From positions 1 to 64,000 of the forward strand of contig NZ_FNAO01000008.1 in assembly GCF_900101815.1 (NCBI RefSeq): 64,000 nt of DNA, read 5' to 3'. Origin of the DNA: Pricia antarctica. Its GTDB lineage: Bacteria; Bacteroidota; Bacteroidia; Flavobacteriales; Flavobacteriaceae. Positions 42,711 through 52,991 of this stretch are shown one piece after another. The translations under genes were made by a program, and so were the position numbers. Position 1 is the stretch's first letter; each line of letters opens with the position of its first letter. The notes beneath the pieces were generated by a model. The model was not told the origin of the DNA and did no database searches. It was given only the letters and a program-made list of their open reading frames with translations.

Positions 42711-44462
42711 CTATTTTGCAGGTTCACGTTTTTTCTCTTCAGCTCTTTCGGAAACAAATTCATTGGCTATAAATTCCCTGCCATTCTCGTACAAAATCGC
42801 TTTAACGACCTTTTTCAGGACTTCCTTTTTCTTGGCAAACTCGAACAGATCGGCTGTACCCCCATTTTCCTTTTGGTATCTTTTGGCGGCTACCGGCAGC
42901 CATTTTAATAAATTGGATTCAAGTTCTTTCATGTGCCGACTGTCACTACAAATTTTCAGGGGCTCGATAAACCCGTCAAAATCACTACCGACACAAATAT
43001 ATTTTTCGGGTGCCATTTTAGGGGTTGCCTTTAGGCCGATAACCGCCAACAAATGAACGATATTGAAACAAAAGCTTAGCGGATGCATTTCTTTTTTGAC
43101 CGGTTTCAGCCAAGCTTCTTCCGACTGTATTTCTTCGGCATTGGCATATTCAAAGGATTGTATGCTCGTATATGGAAAATGGGTCATAAAATCGGAGGTT
43201 GTTATAAATTCCGAGGTATCGATTTGAGGCATCGCGCGCGACTCATACCCCAGAATCCGTACATCGAGACTTACCCCGATAATACCTTTACTATTGACCA
43301 CGGCAATGATATCTTCATCCATCAAATTCAGGGTGTTCGGGTTAAAAGTGAACTGTGTTTTGACATCTGACCCCCAATAACCGGCCACTTTTGGGGTGGT
43401 ATACATTTTGACCGTCTTGATGCCTTGGTCTACATGGTTCACACATTTTACGTTATCGAGGTTGTCCTTCCAATCATTGATGGAGTAGCCCGTTACCCCG
43501 ACGTGGCTGGCAATTATTGGAATATTTTCATAGCCCTTGTCCTTGCGATACTTGTAAAAGTCCAAACGCGATTTCAGGCTCATGTGCGTTATGTCGATAA
43601 GGACGGGATTAGATACTTTGTCCTTATTTTTATCCGGACCATCTTTCTCCACACTACCGAGGGAATAGGCTTTGTCGATAACTTCCAATCCCAACTCGCT
43701 AATGCCATTGCCAAAGGGATAAAATGAAGGGTGTTTTAACGCCTTTGTGGCAAAGGCATGGGTCGCCAGATGTTGCTCGGGAATATGGGTCAAGTGGGTG
43801 AGGGTAAGATATAGGACCTCCAAATCTTTTTCCCGAAATGTTTTTACCAGTTCTTCCAACACCGTTGCCGGGTTTTTGGAAGCTACTGTTTTTGGATCGA
43901 AAACGGCACTTTTATCGAAGTTCTTGAATTCATCATATTTCAGGGCATTCCCGATTTTTTTCATGCAGAGATTATGGCCACCCTCGATGGCAAACGTCAA
44001 ATTGAGGGATTTTTCATTCAACTTATGGATGTTCTTACGATTTAAGACGGCTATGACCCCGCTTTCCTTTAGTGCCCTATATTGCTCGACTTCCCTTAAA
44101 AATAAATTGAGATAGGATACTTGCCCTTCCCGTACCACATCGAAATAGTGTTTACTAAAAGGCAGTGTCAAATTGCTTTTCAGAAGAGAGAAAAAGAAAC
44201 CCTTGCTTGACGCCACGCCGAACTCAAGAGCCGCAATGGCAGCAACCCCTAAACTCACCTTCCCGCCTTTTAAGTAATCAATACAGCATTGGCTCTCTAA
44301 GGTGTGCAGTATGGTCTCGTCGGTAAGGTCTTTGAACGCTTTTGACATTTCGATCGCTTTCGTCAATTCGTCAATATCCCTTTTAGTTGATATATCGTCA
44401 TTATAACGAGCAAGGTGATTTTTACTTACCGGATGAAAATGAAGGTCAAAATAATTATCCAT
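42711..44462 (-). CDS. M19-like (membrane dipeptidase family) metallopeptidase, long form
   Basis: A 583-residue protein related to renal dipeptidase-like enzymes. The metal ligands are visible in order: YFDLHFHPVS near the N-terminus, Glu in FAIEGGHNL, His in LIDITHMSLKS and IIASHVGVTG, and VGSDFDGFIEP towards the end. M19 enzymes cleave dipeptides or related amide bonds. It is considerably longer than usual (about 350-400 residues) and has no signal peptide, so a cytoplasmic role beside the double protease is likely. It is flanked on the same strand by the S1-S8 protease and the small membrane protein. Confidence 0.8.
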   Translation of the reverse strand: MDNYFDLHFHPVSKNHLARYNDDISTKRDIDELTKAIEMSKAFKDLTDETILHTLESQCCIDYLKGGKVSLGVAAIAALEFGVASSKGFFFSLLKSNLTLPFSKHYFDVVREGQVSYLNLFLREVEQYRALKESGVIAVLNRKNIHKLNEKSLNLTFAIEGGHNLCMKKIGNALKYDEFKNFDKSAVFDPKTVASKNPATVLEELVKTFREKDLEVLYLTLTHLTHIPEQHLATHAFATKALKHPSFYPFGNGISELGLEVIDKAYSLGSVEKDGPDKNKDKVSNPVLIDITHMSLKSRLDFYKYRKDKGYENIPIIASHVGVTGYSINDWKDNLDNVKCVNHVDQGIKTVKMYTTPKVAGYWGSDVKTQFTFNPNTLNLMDEDIIAVVNSKGIIGVSLDVRILGYESRAMPQIDTSEFITTSDFMTHFPYTSIQSFEYANAEEIQSEEAWLKPVKKEMHPLSFCFNIVHLLAVIGLKATPKMAPEKYICVGSDFDGFIEPLKICSDSRHMKELESNLLKWLPVAAKRYQKENGGTADLFEFAKKKEVLKKVVKAILYENGREFIANEFVSERAEEKKREPAK

Positions 44463-44501
44463 ACTATTTATTTTTATAGGGACCGTTTTGAATGATGTCT
44501 C

Positions 44502-47273
44502 TTAATTAAAACTTTCAAAATATACTTTCAGGAGCCGCTCGGTCTGGTCGTCGTCAAACTCAGCGTAACTTTCGAACACCTTGTTTACCGGTCTTCCCGT
44601 CATTGCGGCCACACTTATCCGGGCCCTTTCGGTCAGCGAATCCTGCACCGTTGCACTCTCAAAGCCCGGTGTCAGCTTCTTTCTTGCCGTATTCCATAAA
44701 AAATGGATGGTTTCGCGAACCCCGAGATCCCAAGATTCAGGTTTTTCCTTGCCTTCGTACGCGTTCTCAAGTCCGTTTAATAGGGCTTCCACTTTTTTCT
44801 GGTCATCAATGTCAGGCATTTCCTGTCTTAATAATTTGTCAACATCCAAAATTCCTGCACCGAATCTATCGGTATCCCACTCCCTTCCATTAGGTTTGGT
44901 ATTGGCCGATGCCTTTAAATGGGTTCTGAACAGTTCTACGGTCTGCCAAGGTTCTTTCACATGTCTTTTAAGAAAGTTCAGATGTTTGGCTTTCCATAAG
45001 GCAGCTGCAGAAGCCACATGAGGCGTGGCATAGCTCGTACCCGATCCGAAAACCATAATATCTTCCTGTTTTTTATTCTTAAAAGGCACATAGACATCTT
45101 CCCCGGGGGCGGTAATATCGACCGACGTTCCATAGGACGAATACTCCCAAACCTCATTATTAGGGTTAGAGGCCGCCACGGCTATGGTGCCCGGATAGAC
45201 TGCAGGCGCTATGACCGATTCTACTTTGTTGCCTGCGGCACAGACCCAAATAATGCCCCGTTCATAAGCGGTTTTGGCGATACTATAGATCATTGGTCTT
45301 GGATAGCTGCCCATGCACATAAAAATGATATCGGCATTGGCATTTATGGCTTGTGAAACGGCATTGAATAAGTTACGCCCACGGCCGATCAAAATGACCG
45401 ATTTCGAAATGCGATAGGGAATTACCTTTACTAAGGGTTTTCCTGTTTTGTCTACTGCAATACCTGTATTTCCGTCGTTTTTTATGCTGCCGTTGGCGTG
45501 TTGACCGACAATAATACTGGCGGTTCGGGTGCCATGCCCCGGATGTCTCAAAACGCCCATGCTCATTTCGTCGCGCGCATCCTCGCCATCAATAAAATCT
45601 TCGTCTTGTAAAAGGTCGAAGCCTCCCAAAACTTTATGGTGGTCGGTATACCCCGTATCCAATTGAACAAGGCGTATTTTCTCGATATTTCCCTTGAATT
45701 TCGTGAACGGTTCTTCTTCAGGGTTAATCTCCAATAGATTTACCGCTCTCCTGTTCCAAGCCCGGTAGTCTTGATTCTTGTTTCCTTGGATAAATTCTTT
45801 GACCAACCCTGCATTGGCCCATCTGAGCTTAAAATCCCTTTCGCTCTGGGCCCAATCGGCGGTGCCGTCGTCTAGCGATTCAAGGCTTTCTGTGGTGGAC
45901 CACCTATCGTAATGGCCCGGTCTAATATCGGTAGACATTTCAAGGTCAGGGGTACAGGTGTCGATTTGCGGAAGGCCTTCGAGATCGGCCGCGATTTCCC
46001 AAGGACTTTTATCCGATTGTACCTGGATGTAGTAAAAATTACGATGTGATGCCTCCGTTGACATGGGATAAAGGGGCTCGCTGAGTAACAGTCCCGGGAC
46101 TAGACTGGCCGCGTTCTCCTTCCAATCATTTTGCATTTCTTTGACCCCTGATAACTGGATCTCAAAATGTTGGGTTTCCGAATTTGTGCTTTCTGAACGG
46201 TTCATAGCATAATAATTAGGTGAGACAAGGGTTCTCACTGTAATGGGCTCTACACTTTCGGCCGGCCGAACGGTACCCAGCAGATCGGTCTTATTTTTTT
46301 CCATGGATTTTGCGACAGGTATGCTTTTGATCATGTTCAAAATACTGCTGACCCGAATACCTTCGTTGCCCATCCAGTCTATAACATTATCCGCATCTCC
46401 GGGCTGTACTACCGATCCGTCTTTTCGTAGCCATTGCCCATGTCTGTTTTTTCTCGGCACACCACTATGATGCAGGGCGACGACTTCTCCGGTACCCAAC
46501 CCAAGCACCATACTGCCCGAAGAGCCCGGCAGAGTATCGGATTCGTAGATGAGGAAATCATCCTTAAGTACCAACATGCGAATATCCCTCATGACTATTT
46601 TTTTATAATCGCCTTTGGGATGTTGTACGATAACGCAATTTTCACCATCGATGATCTTCCCCAGTTTTTTATCTAATCGCGCTACGGGGAAATCGGTAAT
46701 CGGTGTACCGGTATTTGAGATTTCCGATACGGCGACCACCGTAAAATCTAGTCCGCTATACAGATCATCAGGATTTTTTTTATAGCTCGAGGTAACAAAA
46801 AACTGGTCCGGCTGCAAATTGAAACTTTCCGACTTCGCCGGGTTACCGTGCTGATCCAGCTCATAATTGAACTGTATGGTAGAATTGCTTGCAATTTGGG
46901 GATCGGAAAGCACATGATTGTTGGTAAGTATCAGGTTTGGCCCAATCAAGAATCCGGTACCATAGCCCGTATTTCCCAATCTGGAATTAGTCGTAATTCT
47001 TCCGACCGCTTTAGAAAGTTGTACTATTCTTTGAATAATGCGGATGTCCTGAAAGTTAGCTTCGCCATTGATACGCTCCAAGGCCTGTAATTCGGCGGTT
47101 CCTTCGCGTGAAATTCTGTTCGACAGTCTTTTTTTGTCTGTCTGTATTTCCGATAGCTCCACTTTTCCCTGCCGGACATGGGTGATATCCGTTTTTATTC
47201 GGTCTATGTCGTTCAAGACACTTGAATAGTTTGAATGCGCCTGTTCGGCCAATTCCCTGAGTGTATCTTCCAT
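44502..47273 (-). CDS. trypsin-like (S1) plus subtilisin-like (S8) double protease
   Basis: A 923-residue protein with two complete protease domains. After a coiled-coil-like N-terminus (1-70), a V8/trypsin-like domain has His120 (ILTNNHVL), Asp176 (GLDFTVV) and Ser252 (LPGSSGSMV). A linker of about 270 residues leads to an S8 domain with Asp539 (VQLDTGY), His580 (PGHGTRTAS), Asn682 (CAAGNK) and Ser747 (GSGTSYATPHVA). A helical C-terminus of about 160 residues follows. No signal peptide. It is the first gene of the leftward operon. Such S1-S8 fusions suggest a proteolytic relay in which one site activates the other or acts on a shared partner (inference). Confidence 0.88.
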   Translation of the reverse strand: MEDTLRELAEQAHSNYSSVLNDIDRIKTDITHVRQGKVELSEIQTDKKRLSNRISREGTAELQALERINGEANFQDIRIIQRIVQLSKAVGRITTNSRLGNTGYGTGFLIGPNLILTNNHVLSDPQIASNSTIQFNYELDQHGNPAKSESFNLQPDQFFVTSSYKKNPDDLYSGLDFTVVAVSEISNTGTPITDFPVARLDKKLGKIIDGENCVIVQHPKGDYKKIVMRDIRMLVLKDDFLIYESDTLPGSSGSMVLGLGTGEVVALHHSGVPRKNRHGQWLRKDGSVVQPGDADNVIDWMGNEGIRVSSILNMIKSIPVAKSMEKNKTDLLGTVRPAESVEPITVRTLVSPNYYAMNRSESTNSETQHFEIQLSGVKEMQNDWKENAASLVPGLLLSEPLYPMSTEASHRNFYYIQVQSDKSPWEIAADLEGLPQIDTCTPDLEMSTDIRPGHYDRWSTTESLESLDDGTADWAQSERDFKLRWANAGLVKEFIQGNKNQDYRAWNRRAVNLLEINPEEEPFTKFKGNIEKIRLVQLDTGYTDHHKVLGGFDLLQDEDFIDGEDARDEMSMGVLRHPGHGTRTASIIVGQHANGSIKNDGNTGIAVDKTGKPLVKVIPYRISKSVILIGRGRNLFNAVSQAINANADIIFMCMGSYPRPMIYSIAKTAYERGIIWVCAAGNKVESVIAPAVYPGTIAVAASNPNNEVWEYSSYGTSVDITAPGEDVYVPFKNKKQEDIMVFGSGTSYATPHVASAAALWKAKHLNFLKRHVKEPWQTVELFRTHLKASANTKPNGREWDTDRFGAGILDVDKLLRQEMPDIDDQKKVEALLNGLENAYEGKEKPESWDLGVRETIHFLWNTARKKLTPGFESATVQDSLTERARISVAAMTGRPVNKVFESYAEFDDDQTERLLKVYFESFN

Positions 47274-47770
47274 AAAAAAGGATTAAAAATAAATGATCGG
47301 CCTTGCATAAACGAGTATTGATTCAGCTAGCGGTCAGTGAATTAAATAAACGAATTTTGCAAATTCTTGGAGGGGGAAGATATATTACTACCGCACGCGA
47401 AAATGGGTGTTTATGAATTTTCCCTCATAAAGACTTACAAGCGGCAAGAATATAGGTTACAAAATACATCTATTTTCTGATTTAAAGGTAAGTAGAATCA
47501 ACTTATTGTATGGTTGGTACTAAAACCTGTGTAAAGGGCATTGGTAGCAGCCGGATATACATGTTAGACGCCCCCCAACCCGCACCAACTATACACCTCC
47601 TATACCCATCCATACAATTTTTAGGGCAATGGAGATTGGAAATCCCTACATTTAAATCCTCCCCCTTTTATTCATAATGAAATAGGCAACAAATAGTATA
47701 GTTCACTGTGGGCAGTACCATCCCAAATTCAGAAATCAAAGAAAAATCGGCTTGTTAAAACCAAAATCCA
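47274..47770. other. divergent intergenic region
   Basis: No ORF. It must contain promoters for the leftward protease operon and the rightward lipoprotein gene. GAATTAAATAAACGAAT at 47339-47355 resembles the cassette motif but stands alone, 20 kb from the array. Confidence 0.4.
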
Positions 47771-48130
47771 ATGAAACTGCATCATCTCAAATTCATGGCC
47801 TTAGTGCTAATTCTAACACTTCTCCCCTCTTCCTGCGTGAGCACCCGGGTAGAGGCCAGCCCGTATCAAGATAGCGTTGAAAATCTGGAATGTCGAAAAG
47901 AATCGAGTTGGAGCTATTATTGGGGATTGAAGCAAAAACGGATCGATGCCAATCCAGACGTGTCCGGCAACGCCTGCCCGTGTCGCGAAGGGGCACTTTC
48001 TTGGGTGGTGGTCAAAACCTCGTTCACCGATTTTCTCTTAAGTTCCGTTACACTGGGTATCGTCAACCATAGAACGGCCACCTATGGCTGTGCAAGGCCC
48101 CAAAATGGCGAAGTGGATATGGACAATTAA
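47771..48130 (+). CDS. Bor-like small lipoprotein, unknown
   Basis: A 119-residue predicted lipoprotein (lipobox TLLPSSC, cysteine at residue 22). The later part (LSWVVVKTSFTDFLLSSVTLGIVNHRTATYGCA) resembles the end of Bor/Iss-type lipoproteins, where a hydrophobic GIVxxRxVxYxC segment is common. The middle contains a Cys-rich piece (NACPCREG). It is followed after 53 bases by the FAD-dependent oxidase gene. Family assignment is tentative. Confidence 0.5.
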   Translation: MKLHHLKFMALVLILTLLPSSCVSTRVEASPYQDSVENLECRKESSWSYYWGLKQKRIDANPDVSGNACPCREGALSWVVVKTSFTDFLLSSVTLGIVNHRTATYGCARPQNGEVDMDN

Positions 48131-48183
48131 GACACGTTTCAAATTCCAAGCACCAAGTTCCAAATTGAAAAAAAATCGAAATA

Positions 48184-49758
48184 ATGACACCCACAGGTAT
48201 AGATACACTCCCGATTCGACAATGGACGAACAAACATGAGAATTTTACCCACCAACTGGTGGCTGATGCCTCGTTCAAACTATGGAACCCACCGGCTGAA
48301 AAATATCGGGACCGATATCTGGCGACCACCAAAAACTTTCAATGGCTGATCGATCATGCGGTTACGAATAATCTTAAACTTCGGGCCATCGGCAGTGGAT
48401 GGTCTTTTACCAAAGTGGGCGTAACCGATGGGGGATTAATCGATACGGCAGGCCTGAACTTTTCTTTTCCTATTACTCAGAATTATGTAAGTCCGCAATA
48501 TGCCCAAAAGGCCGAAGACCTTTACTTTTTACAATGCGGAACCATTATTCACGAGGTAAACACCCGCTTGGCGGCCAAGGAACCCCAACGTTCCATCAAG
48601 GCTTCGGGGGCGAGCAACGGGCAGACCATTGCGGGGGCGCTTTCCACGGGAACCCATGGTGCAGCCATACACTTTGGGGCGATTCCCGATTTTACGGTCG
48701 GGCTTCATATCATAACCAGTGGCGATCGGCATATATGGTTAGAACGGGCTTCCTACCCTGTAGCTTCGCAAGAATTTGTGACTTGGTTAGATGCGGAGCG
48801 GGTACAAGACGACGCCCTTTTCGATGCAGCCTTGGTGAGCTTTGGCAGCTTCGGTTTTATTCACGGCGTGATGATCGAGACCGAACCGCAGTTTCTACTT
48901 ACGGAACACCGTTTGGGCAAGGTTGCCTATGACGATACCCTTAAAAATGCGATGCGGACCTTAGATTTCTCTGGTCTCAATCTTCCAGGTACGGGACAAA
49001 ACGGTGACATGTACCATTTTGAGGTACTGTTTAATATCCACGATTTTGAACCCGGCAATCCCGATAAGGGGGCGTTCCTAAAATATATGTTCAAAAAACC
49101 TTTTGCACTGCCCTATCCACCTTTGCAACGTAACAATGAGTTTACGTACGGCGATGACTTATTGGGTATTATTTCTACTGTATTGGACAAGCTGCCCGGT
49201 TCTGGTAAATTGATTCCGGCAATGGTTAACCTCATGTTCGGAATGGCCTTTAAACCCGAACCACCACGCACCGGAACCATACGGGAAATGTTCAACTACA
49301 CCAAGTTTAGGGGAAAAGTGGCCAGTGCGGCCGTAGCGATCGATATTTCCGATTCTCCCCGCACCGTAGAACTCATCATCGAAGTGAATAAACAGCATCC
49401 GTTTCCGGGTGGCCTTGCCCTTCGCTATGTAAAAGGCACTAAAGCGACTTTGGGATTTACCAAATTTCCCAAAACCTGCGTACTCGAAATGGACGGAATG
49501 GACGGCCAAGCGGCGAGGGATTTCTTTCAGGCGGTGTGGCTTCGGTTGGAGCAAGAGCAGATTGCCTATGCCCTGCATTGGGGTAAGATCAACTTTAATC
49601 TCGACGCTGACCGTATCAAACGGATGTACGGGCCCACCTCGGTGAAAAGCTGGATCGATGCCCGAAACACCTTGCTCGAAATTCCGGTAATGGGCGTATT
49701 CGACAACCCGTTCATGGCGCGATGTGGACTGAACAAAATCCATGGGGCCATTGTATAA
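48184..49758 (+). CDS. FAD-linked oxidase, sugar-lactone oxidase-like
   Basis: A 524-residue VAO-superfamily flavoenzyme. The FAD_binding_4 domain has NLKLRAIGSGWSFTKVGVTDGGLIDTAGL, the pyrophosphate-binding IKASGASNGQTIAGALSTGTHGAA and IPDFTVGLHIITSG. A C-terminal substrate domain ends with AYALHWGKINFNLDADRIKRMYG, resembling D-arabinono-1,4-lactone/gulonolactone oxidases (the HWGK motif). It probably oxidises a sugar alcohol or lactone using oxygen. No signal peptide. Confidence 0.83.
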   Translation: MTPTGIDTLPIRQWTNKHENFTHQLVADASFKLWNPPAEKYRDRYLATTKNFQWLIDHAVTNNLKLRAIGSGWSFTKVGVTDGGLIDTAGLNFSFPITQNYVSPQYAQKAEDLYFLQCGTIIHEVNTRLAAKEPQRSIKASGASNGQTIAGALSTGTHGAAIHFGAIPDFTVGLHIITSGDRHIWLERASYPVASQEFVTWLDAERVQDDALFDAALVSFGSFGFIHGVMIETEPQFLLTEHRLGKVAYDDTLKNAMRTLDFSGLNLPGTGQNGDMYHFEVLFNIHDFEPGNPDKGAFLKYMFKKPFALPYPPLQRNNEFTYGDDLLGIISTVLDKLPGSGKLIPAMVNLMFGMAFKPEPPRTGTIREMFNYTKFRGKVASAAVAIDISDSPRTVELIIEVNKQHPFPGGLALRYVKGTKATLGFTKFPKTCVLEMDGMDGQAARDFFQAVWLRLEQEQIAYALHWGKINFNLDADRIKRMYGPTSVKSWIDARNTLLEIPVMGVFDNPFMARCGLNKIHGAIV

Positions 49759-50156
49759 TCTACCTAACCCAGTCATATCCTATCCAACTAATCCAGTCAT
49801 CCCTATCCAAAAAAATTCGGTTTAGGAATGCTATTATTTTACGGATACTACTTTTATAGGGTAGTCTATTTTTCTTCACCAACACATATTTTTTTGCGTA
49901 CGTCGTTAAACCTTTTGCTCTAGATCAAGTCTAACTTGTAAATCGACATTTGTATCAACAATAGTTGCTTTGGTTATCAACGCCCTTGCGATTAACCGAT
50001 GGGGCTACACCAATGTCCTGTAAATAGACATCTGCAAAGAAGCAAAATCCAGAAGTATGCGGCGATTTCACCTTGCCGGTCTCGCTAAAAAGAATTATTT
50101 TAGGAAATCAGTGCCATATAATCCTTAAAAGACTCCAAAAAATCCTCCCCAAAAAA
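49759..50156. other. intergenic region before the efflux operon
   Basis: No gene seen. It should hold the efflux promoter; no exact TTTG/TAnnTTTG pair was found. A frame continues upstream of the outer-membrane factor to 50073, but the signal peptide starts at 50157. Confidence 0.35.
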
Positions 50157-51551
50157 ATGAACAGTACACCTAAAAGAGACATAAAAACCTTGTTATTTCA
50201 TGGCTCGGCTTTGGTGCTTTTATTTTTAGGATGCTCGCCCAAATTTTCGAATGTCGCCGTACCTATTAAAGAGGTGCAAGATTTCTCGTATACGGGAACG
50301 GAAGTTTTGGAGGAGAAATGGTGGACAGCCTTTCAAGACGAAAACCTCAACCAATTGATCGATAGCGCGATGCAGTCCAACTTTGACCTCGCCGCGACCT
50401 GGCAGCAATTTTTGGCCGCAAAGGCTACGGTCAGTCGCGAAGCCGGGAATAAGTGGCCGCAAATAGAAGCCTCGGCGCAATCGGCGGTCAATTTTCCGGA
50501 GAACGATTTTAGGGGCGGGGAAAATACGCAGTTGGGACTATCGGCATCCTACGAACTTGATTTATGGGGCCGGGTTCGCACGGCCGTGCAGGCCGAAAAG
50601 TTCCGGGCCGAGGCAAGCCTCTACGATTACCGAACCGCGGCCATCTCCCTTTCAGCAGAAATCGCAACTATCTGGTATCAGCTACTGGCCGCAAAAAAGC
50701 AGTTGAAGATCACCGAAACCCAGATTACTACCAACGAAAATATTATCAAACTGATACGCTCGCGATTCGTGGGGGGGCAAATCCGGGCGGTCGATATTCT
50801 ACGTCAGGCGCAATTGTTGGAAAGCACCAAAGAACAGCGCATTATCTTCCGCACCGATGTAAACCTCTTGGAAAATCGATTGGCCGTACTGTTAGGACAG
50901 CAGCCACAAAATAAGCTGGAAATGGAAACCACCGATCTGCCCGGACTAGCGGAACTTCCCGAAGCGGGCCTTCCGTTGGAACTACTGCGCCGCAGACCGG
51001 ACCTCCAGCAATCTTACGCCCTTTTACTGGCGGCCGATCGGGACATGGCATCGGCGGTTAGGAGCAAATACCCTACGATTTCCATTTCTGCAAGGGGGCA
51101 GCTGCGCGCCAATAATTTTGCCAACCTTTTCGAAAACTGGGCCTATTCCCTAGCTGGGAATATTCTGGCGCCCTTGTTTTACGGCCGACAACTGAGCGCG
51201 GAAGTGGACCGAACCGAAGCCATCAAACAACAACGTCTTTACGCCTACGGTCAGACCACCCTTGAGGCGTTCGAAGAAGTCGAAAACGGCCTGGTTCAAG
51301 ACCGGATGCAAGGGCAGCGGCTGGAGAACCTCGGCCGACAATTGGAACTTGCGGAAAAAAGCAACAAACAATTGCGAGTAGAGTTTCTGAACGGTTTTAG
51401 TCCGTATTTGGATGTGCTGATCGGCCTTGACGGCGAACAGCAGTTGCGGAGGGATTATATAGCGGCGCAATCCGAGCAAATTTTAATACGTATCGGCCTG
51501 TATCGCGCGTTGGCCGGTGGATTTGAGACCGGAAGGGATTTGGAGAATTAA
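50157..51551 (+). CDS. outer-membrane efflux lipoprotein (OprM/NodT type, TolC-like)
   Basis: A 464-residue channel-tunnel subunit. The lipobox ALVLLFLGC gives a lipid-anchored N-terminus. The body holds two outer-membrane efflux repeats with the usual long helices (LNQLIDSAMQSNFDLAATWQQFLAAKATVSREAGNKWPQIEAS and the repeat AGLPLELLRRRPDLQQSYALLLAADRDMASAVRSKYPTISI). ATG at 50157 is chosen because it directly precedes the lipoprotein signal; a longer frame to 50073 would bury it. It is the first gene of a complete RND export operon. Confidence 0.92.
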   Translation: MNSTPKRDIKTLLFHGSALVLLFLGCSPKFSNVAVPIKEVQDFSYTGTEVLEEKWWTAFQDENLNQLIDSAMQSNFDLAATWQQFLAAKATVSREAGNKWPQIEASAQSAVNFPENDFRGGENTQLGLSASYELDLWGRVRTAVQAEKFRAEASLYDYRTAAISLSAEIATIWYQLLAAKKQLKITETQITTNENIIKLIRSRFVGGQIRAVDILRQAQLLESTKEQRIIFRTDVNLLENRLAVLLGQQPQNKLEMETTDLPGLAELPEAGLPLELLRRRPDLQQSYALLLAADRDMASAVRSKYPTISISARGQLRANNFANLFENWAYSLAGNILAPLFYGRQLSAEVDRTEAIKQQRLYAYGQTTLEAFEEVENGLVQDRMQGQRLENLGRQLELAEKSNKQLRVEFLNGFSPYLDVLIGLDGEQQLRRDYIAAQSEQILIRIGLYRALAGGFETGRDLEN

Positions 51552-51702
51552 ACCGCTATGCGCTTAGCACTGTACGCTAGAAATTTATCGTTTTTCTTTT
51601 TTTGCGTAGAGCGCAAAACCAACGGCAAATAAAACTAAAATGTACATCTATTGATTAAGTTAAGGATTTTACAGTCCAAATGACACATGAAGCAATAAAA
51701 AA

Positions 51703-52902
51703 ATGAGCAATAAAAAAATAATTGTTATCTGTATCGGCATCCTCTTCATCGGTATGGCCATTACGGCCGCCATTTTTCTTACGGAACCCGAGGCGAAGTC
51801 GGAAGGTGCAACCGTTGAGACGGCCATGTTGGTTGATGTTGAAATGGTGGAAAAAGGCACTTTTGAACCCCTGATAGTAGCTACGGGTACGGTACGACCG
51901 GTCGAGGACGTAAATTTGAGTCCGTTAGTTTCCGGACAGATCATCCGTCGTGACCCCGCTTTTGCGCCAGGCGGTTTTGTCAAGAAAAATCAGGTGCTAT
52001 TGCAGATAGACCCTTCCGATTATCGCAATACCCTTGAGATGCGGAAAAGTGAATTTATGCAATCCCAAACCACTTTGGATACAGAAATGGGCCGGCAACA
52101 GATTGCGGAACAAGATCTTCAACTGATTACCGACGATTCCCTCTTCGGCGGTAATCCCTTAACGCAAGAAGAGCGGCAATTGGTACTCCGAAAACCACAG
52201 CTCAATGCAGTCAAGGCCAGTATTGGAGGGGCCAAAGCCTCCATGGAACAGGCTCGTCTGAACCTCTCCCGCACGACTATCCGCGCGCCCTTTGACGCCC
52301 ACATTCTAAGTCAAAACGTGACCAAAGGATCCCAAGTGGCGCAAGGCGATGAACTGGGCCGTATTGTGGGCACCGAGTATTATTGGATTTCGGCGACCCT
52401 GCCCGTATCGAAACTGCAATGGTTGAGTTTTCCCCATGGCGATTCGGAAAAAGGTTCCCCGGTACGGATCACAAATCGCACCGCTTGGGGCGTCGATGGC
52501 TTTCGGGAAGGCTATTTGGATAAACAGATAGGTGCGCTCGAAGATCAAACACGCCTGGCGCGGGTGCTGGTAAAAGTGGCCGATCCCCTCTCCAATACAA
52601 CCGAAGCCAAAGGAAAGCCCAAACTAATGATCGGAACGTTCGTCGAAGTGAACCTAATGGCCGATCCAGTAGCCAATGTGGTACGAATCAATAGGGATTA
52701 CGTTAGGAGCAATAAAACGGTCTGGGTAATGATGGATGGAAAGCTGGAAATCCGCGAAGTCGATATCGTCTTGACCGATGATGTGTACGCCTACATCAGA
52801 AAAGGACTTGAAGATGGAGAGAAAGTTGTCATTACCGATTTGAGTACCGTAAGTAACGGGGTCGGATTACGGACCGAAGGGGCTACGCCGGAGAAAAAAT
52901 AG
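51703..52902 (+). CDS. RND efflux periplasmic adaptor (membrane fusion protein)
   Basis: A 399-residue adaptor linking pump and outer-membrane channel. An N-terminal anchor (IIVICIGILFIGMAITAAIFL) is followed by the lipoyl-like half VIATGTVRPVEDVNLSPLVSGQI, a helical hairpin (about 95-180), the second lipoyl half TTIRAPFDAHILSQNVTKGSQVAQGDELGRIV and beta-barrel/membrane-proximal domains. It lies 151 bases after the channel gene and 184 before the pump gene. Confidence 0.92.
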   Translation: MSNKKIIVICIGILFIGMAITAAIFLTEPEAKSEGATVETAMLVDVEMVEKGTFEPLIVATGTVRPVEDVNLSPLVSGQIIRRDPAFAPGGFVKKNQVLLQIDPSDYRNTLEMRKSEFMQSQTTLDTEMGRQQIAEQDLQLITDDSLFGGNPLTQEERQLVLRKPQLNAVKASIGGAKASMEQARLNLSRTTIRAPFDAHILSQNVTKGSQVAQGDELGRIVGTEYYWISATLPVSKLQWLSFPHGDSEKGSPVRITNRTAWGVDGFREGYLDKQIGALEDQTRLARVLVKVADPLSNTTEAKGKPKLMIGTFVEVNLMADPVANVVRINRDYVRSNKTVWVMMDGKLEIREVDIVLTDDVYAYIRKGLEDGEKVVITDLSTVSNGVGLRTEGATPEKK

Positions 52903-52991
52903 ACCATCCCCGGAAAGCACAGGCTTCGCAAAATTGCATTAAAGGAATTGATGCAACGTTTTTAGTCGGCAGAGACAATGTAGTATGCGCA

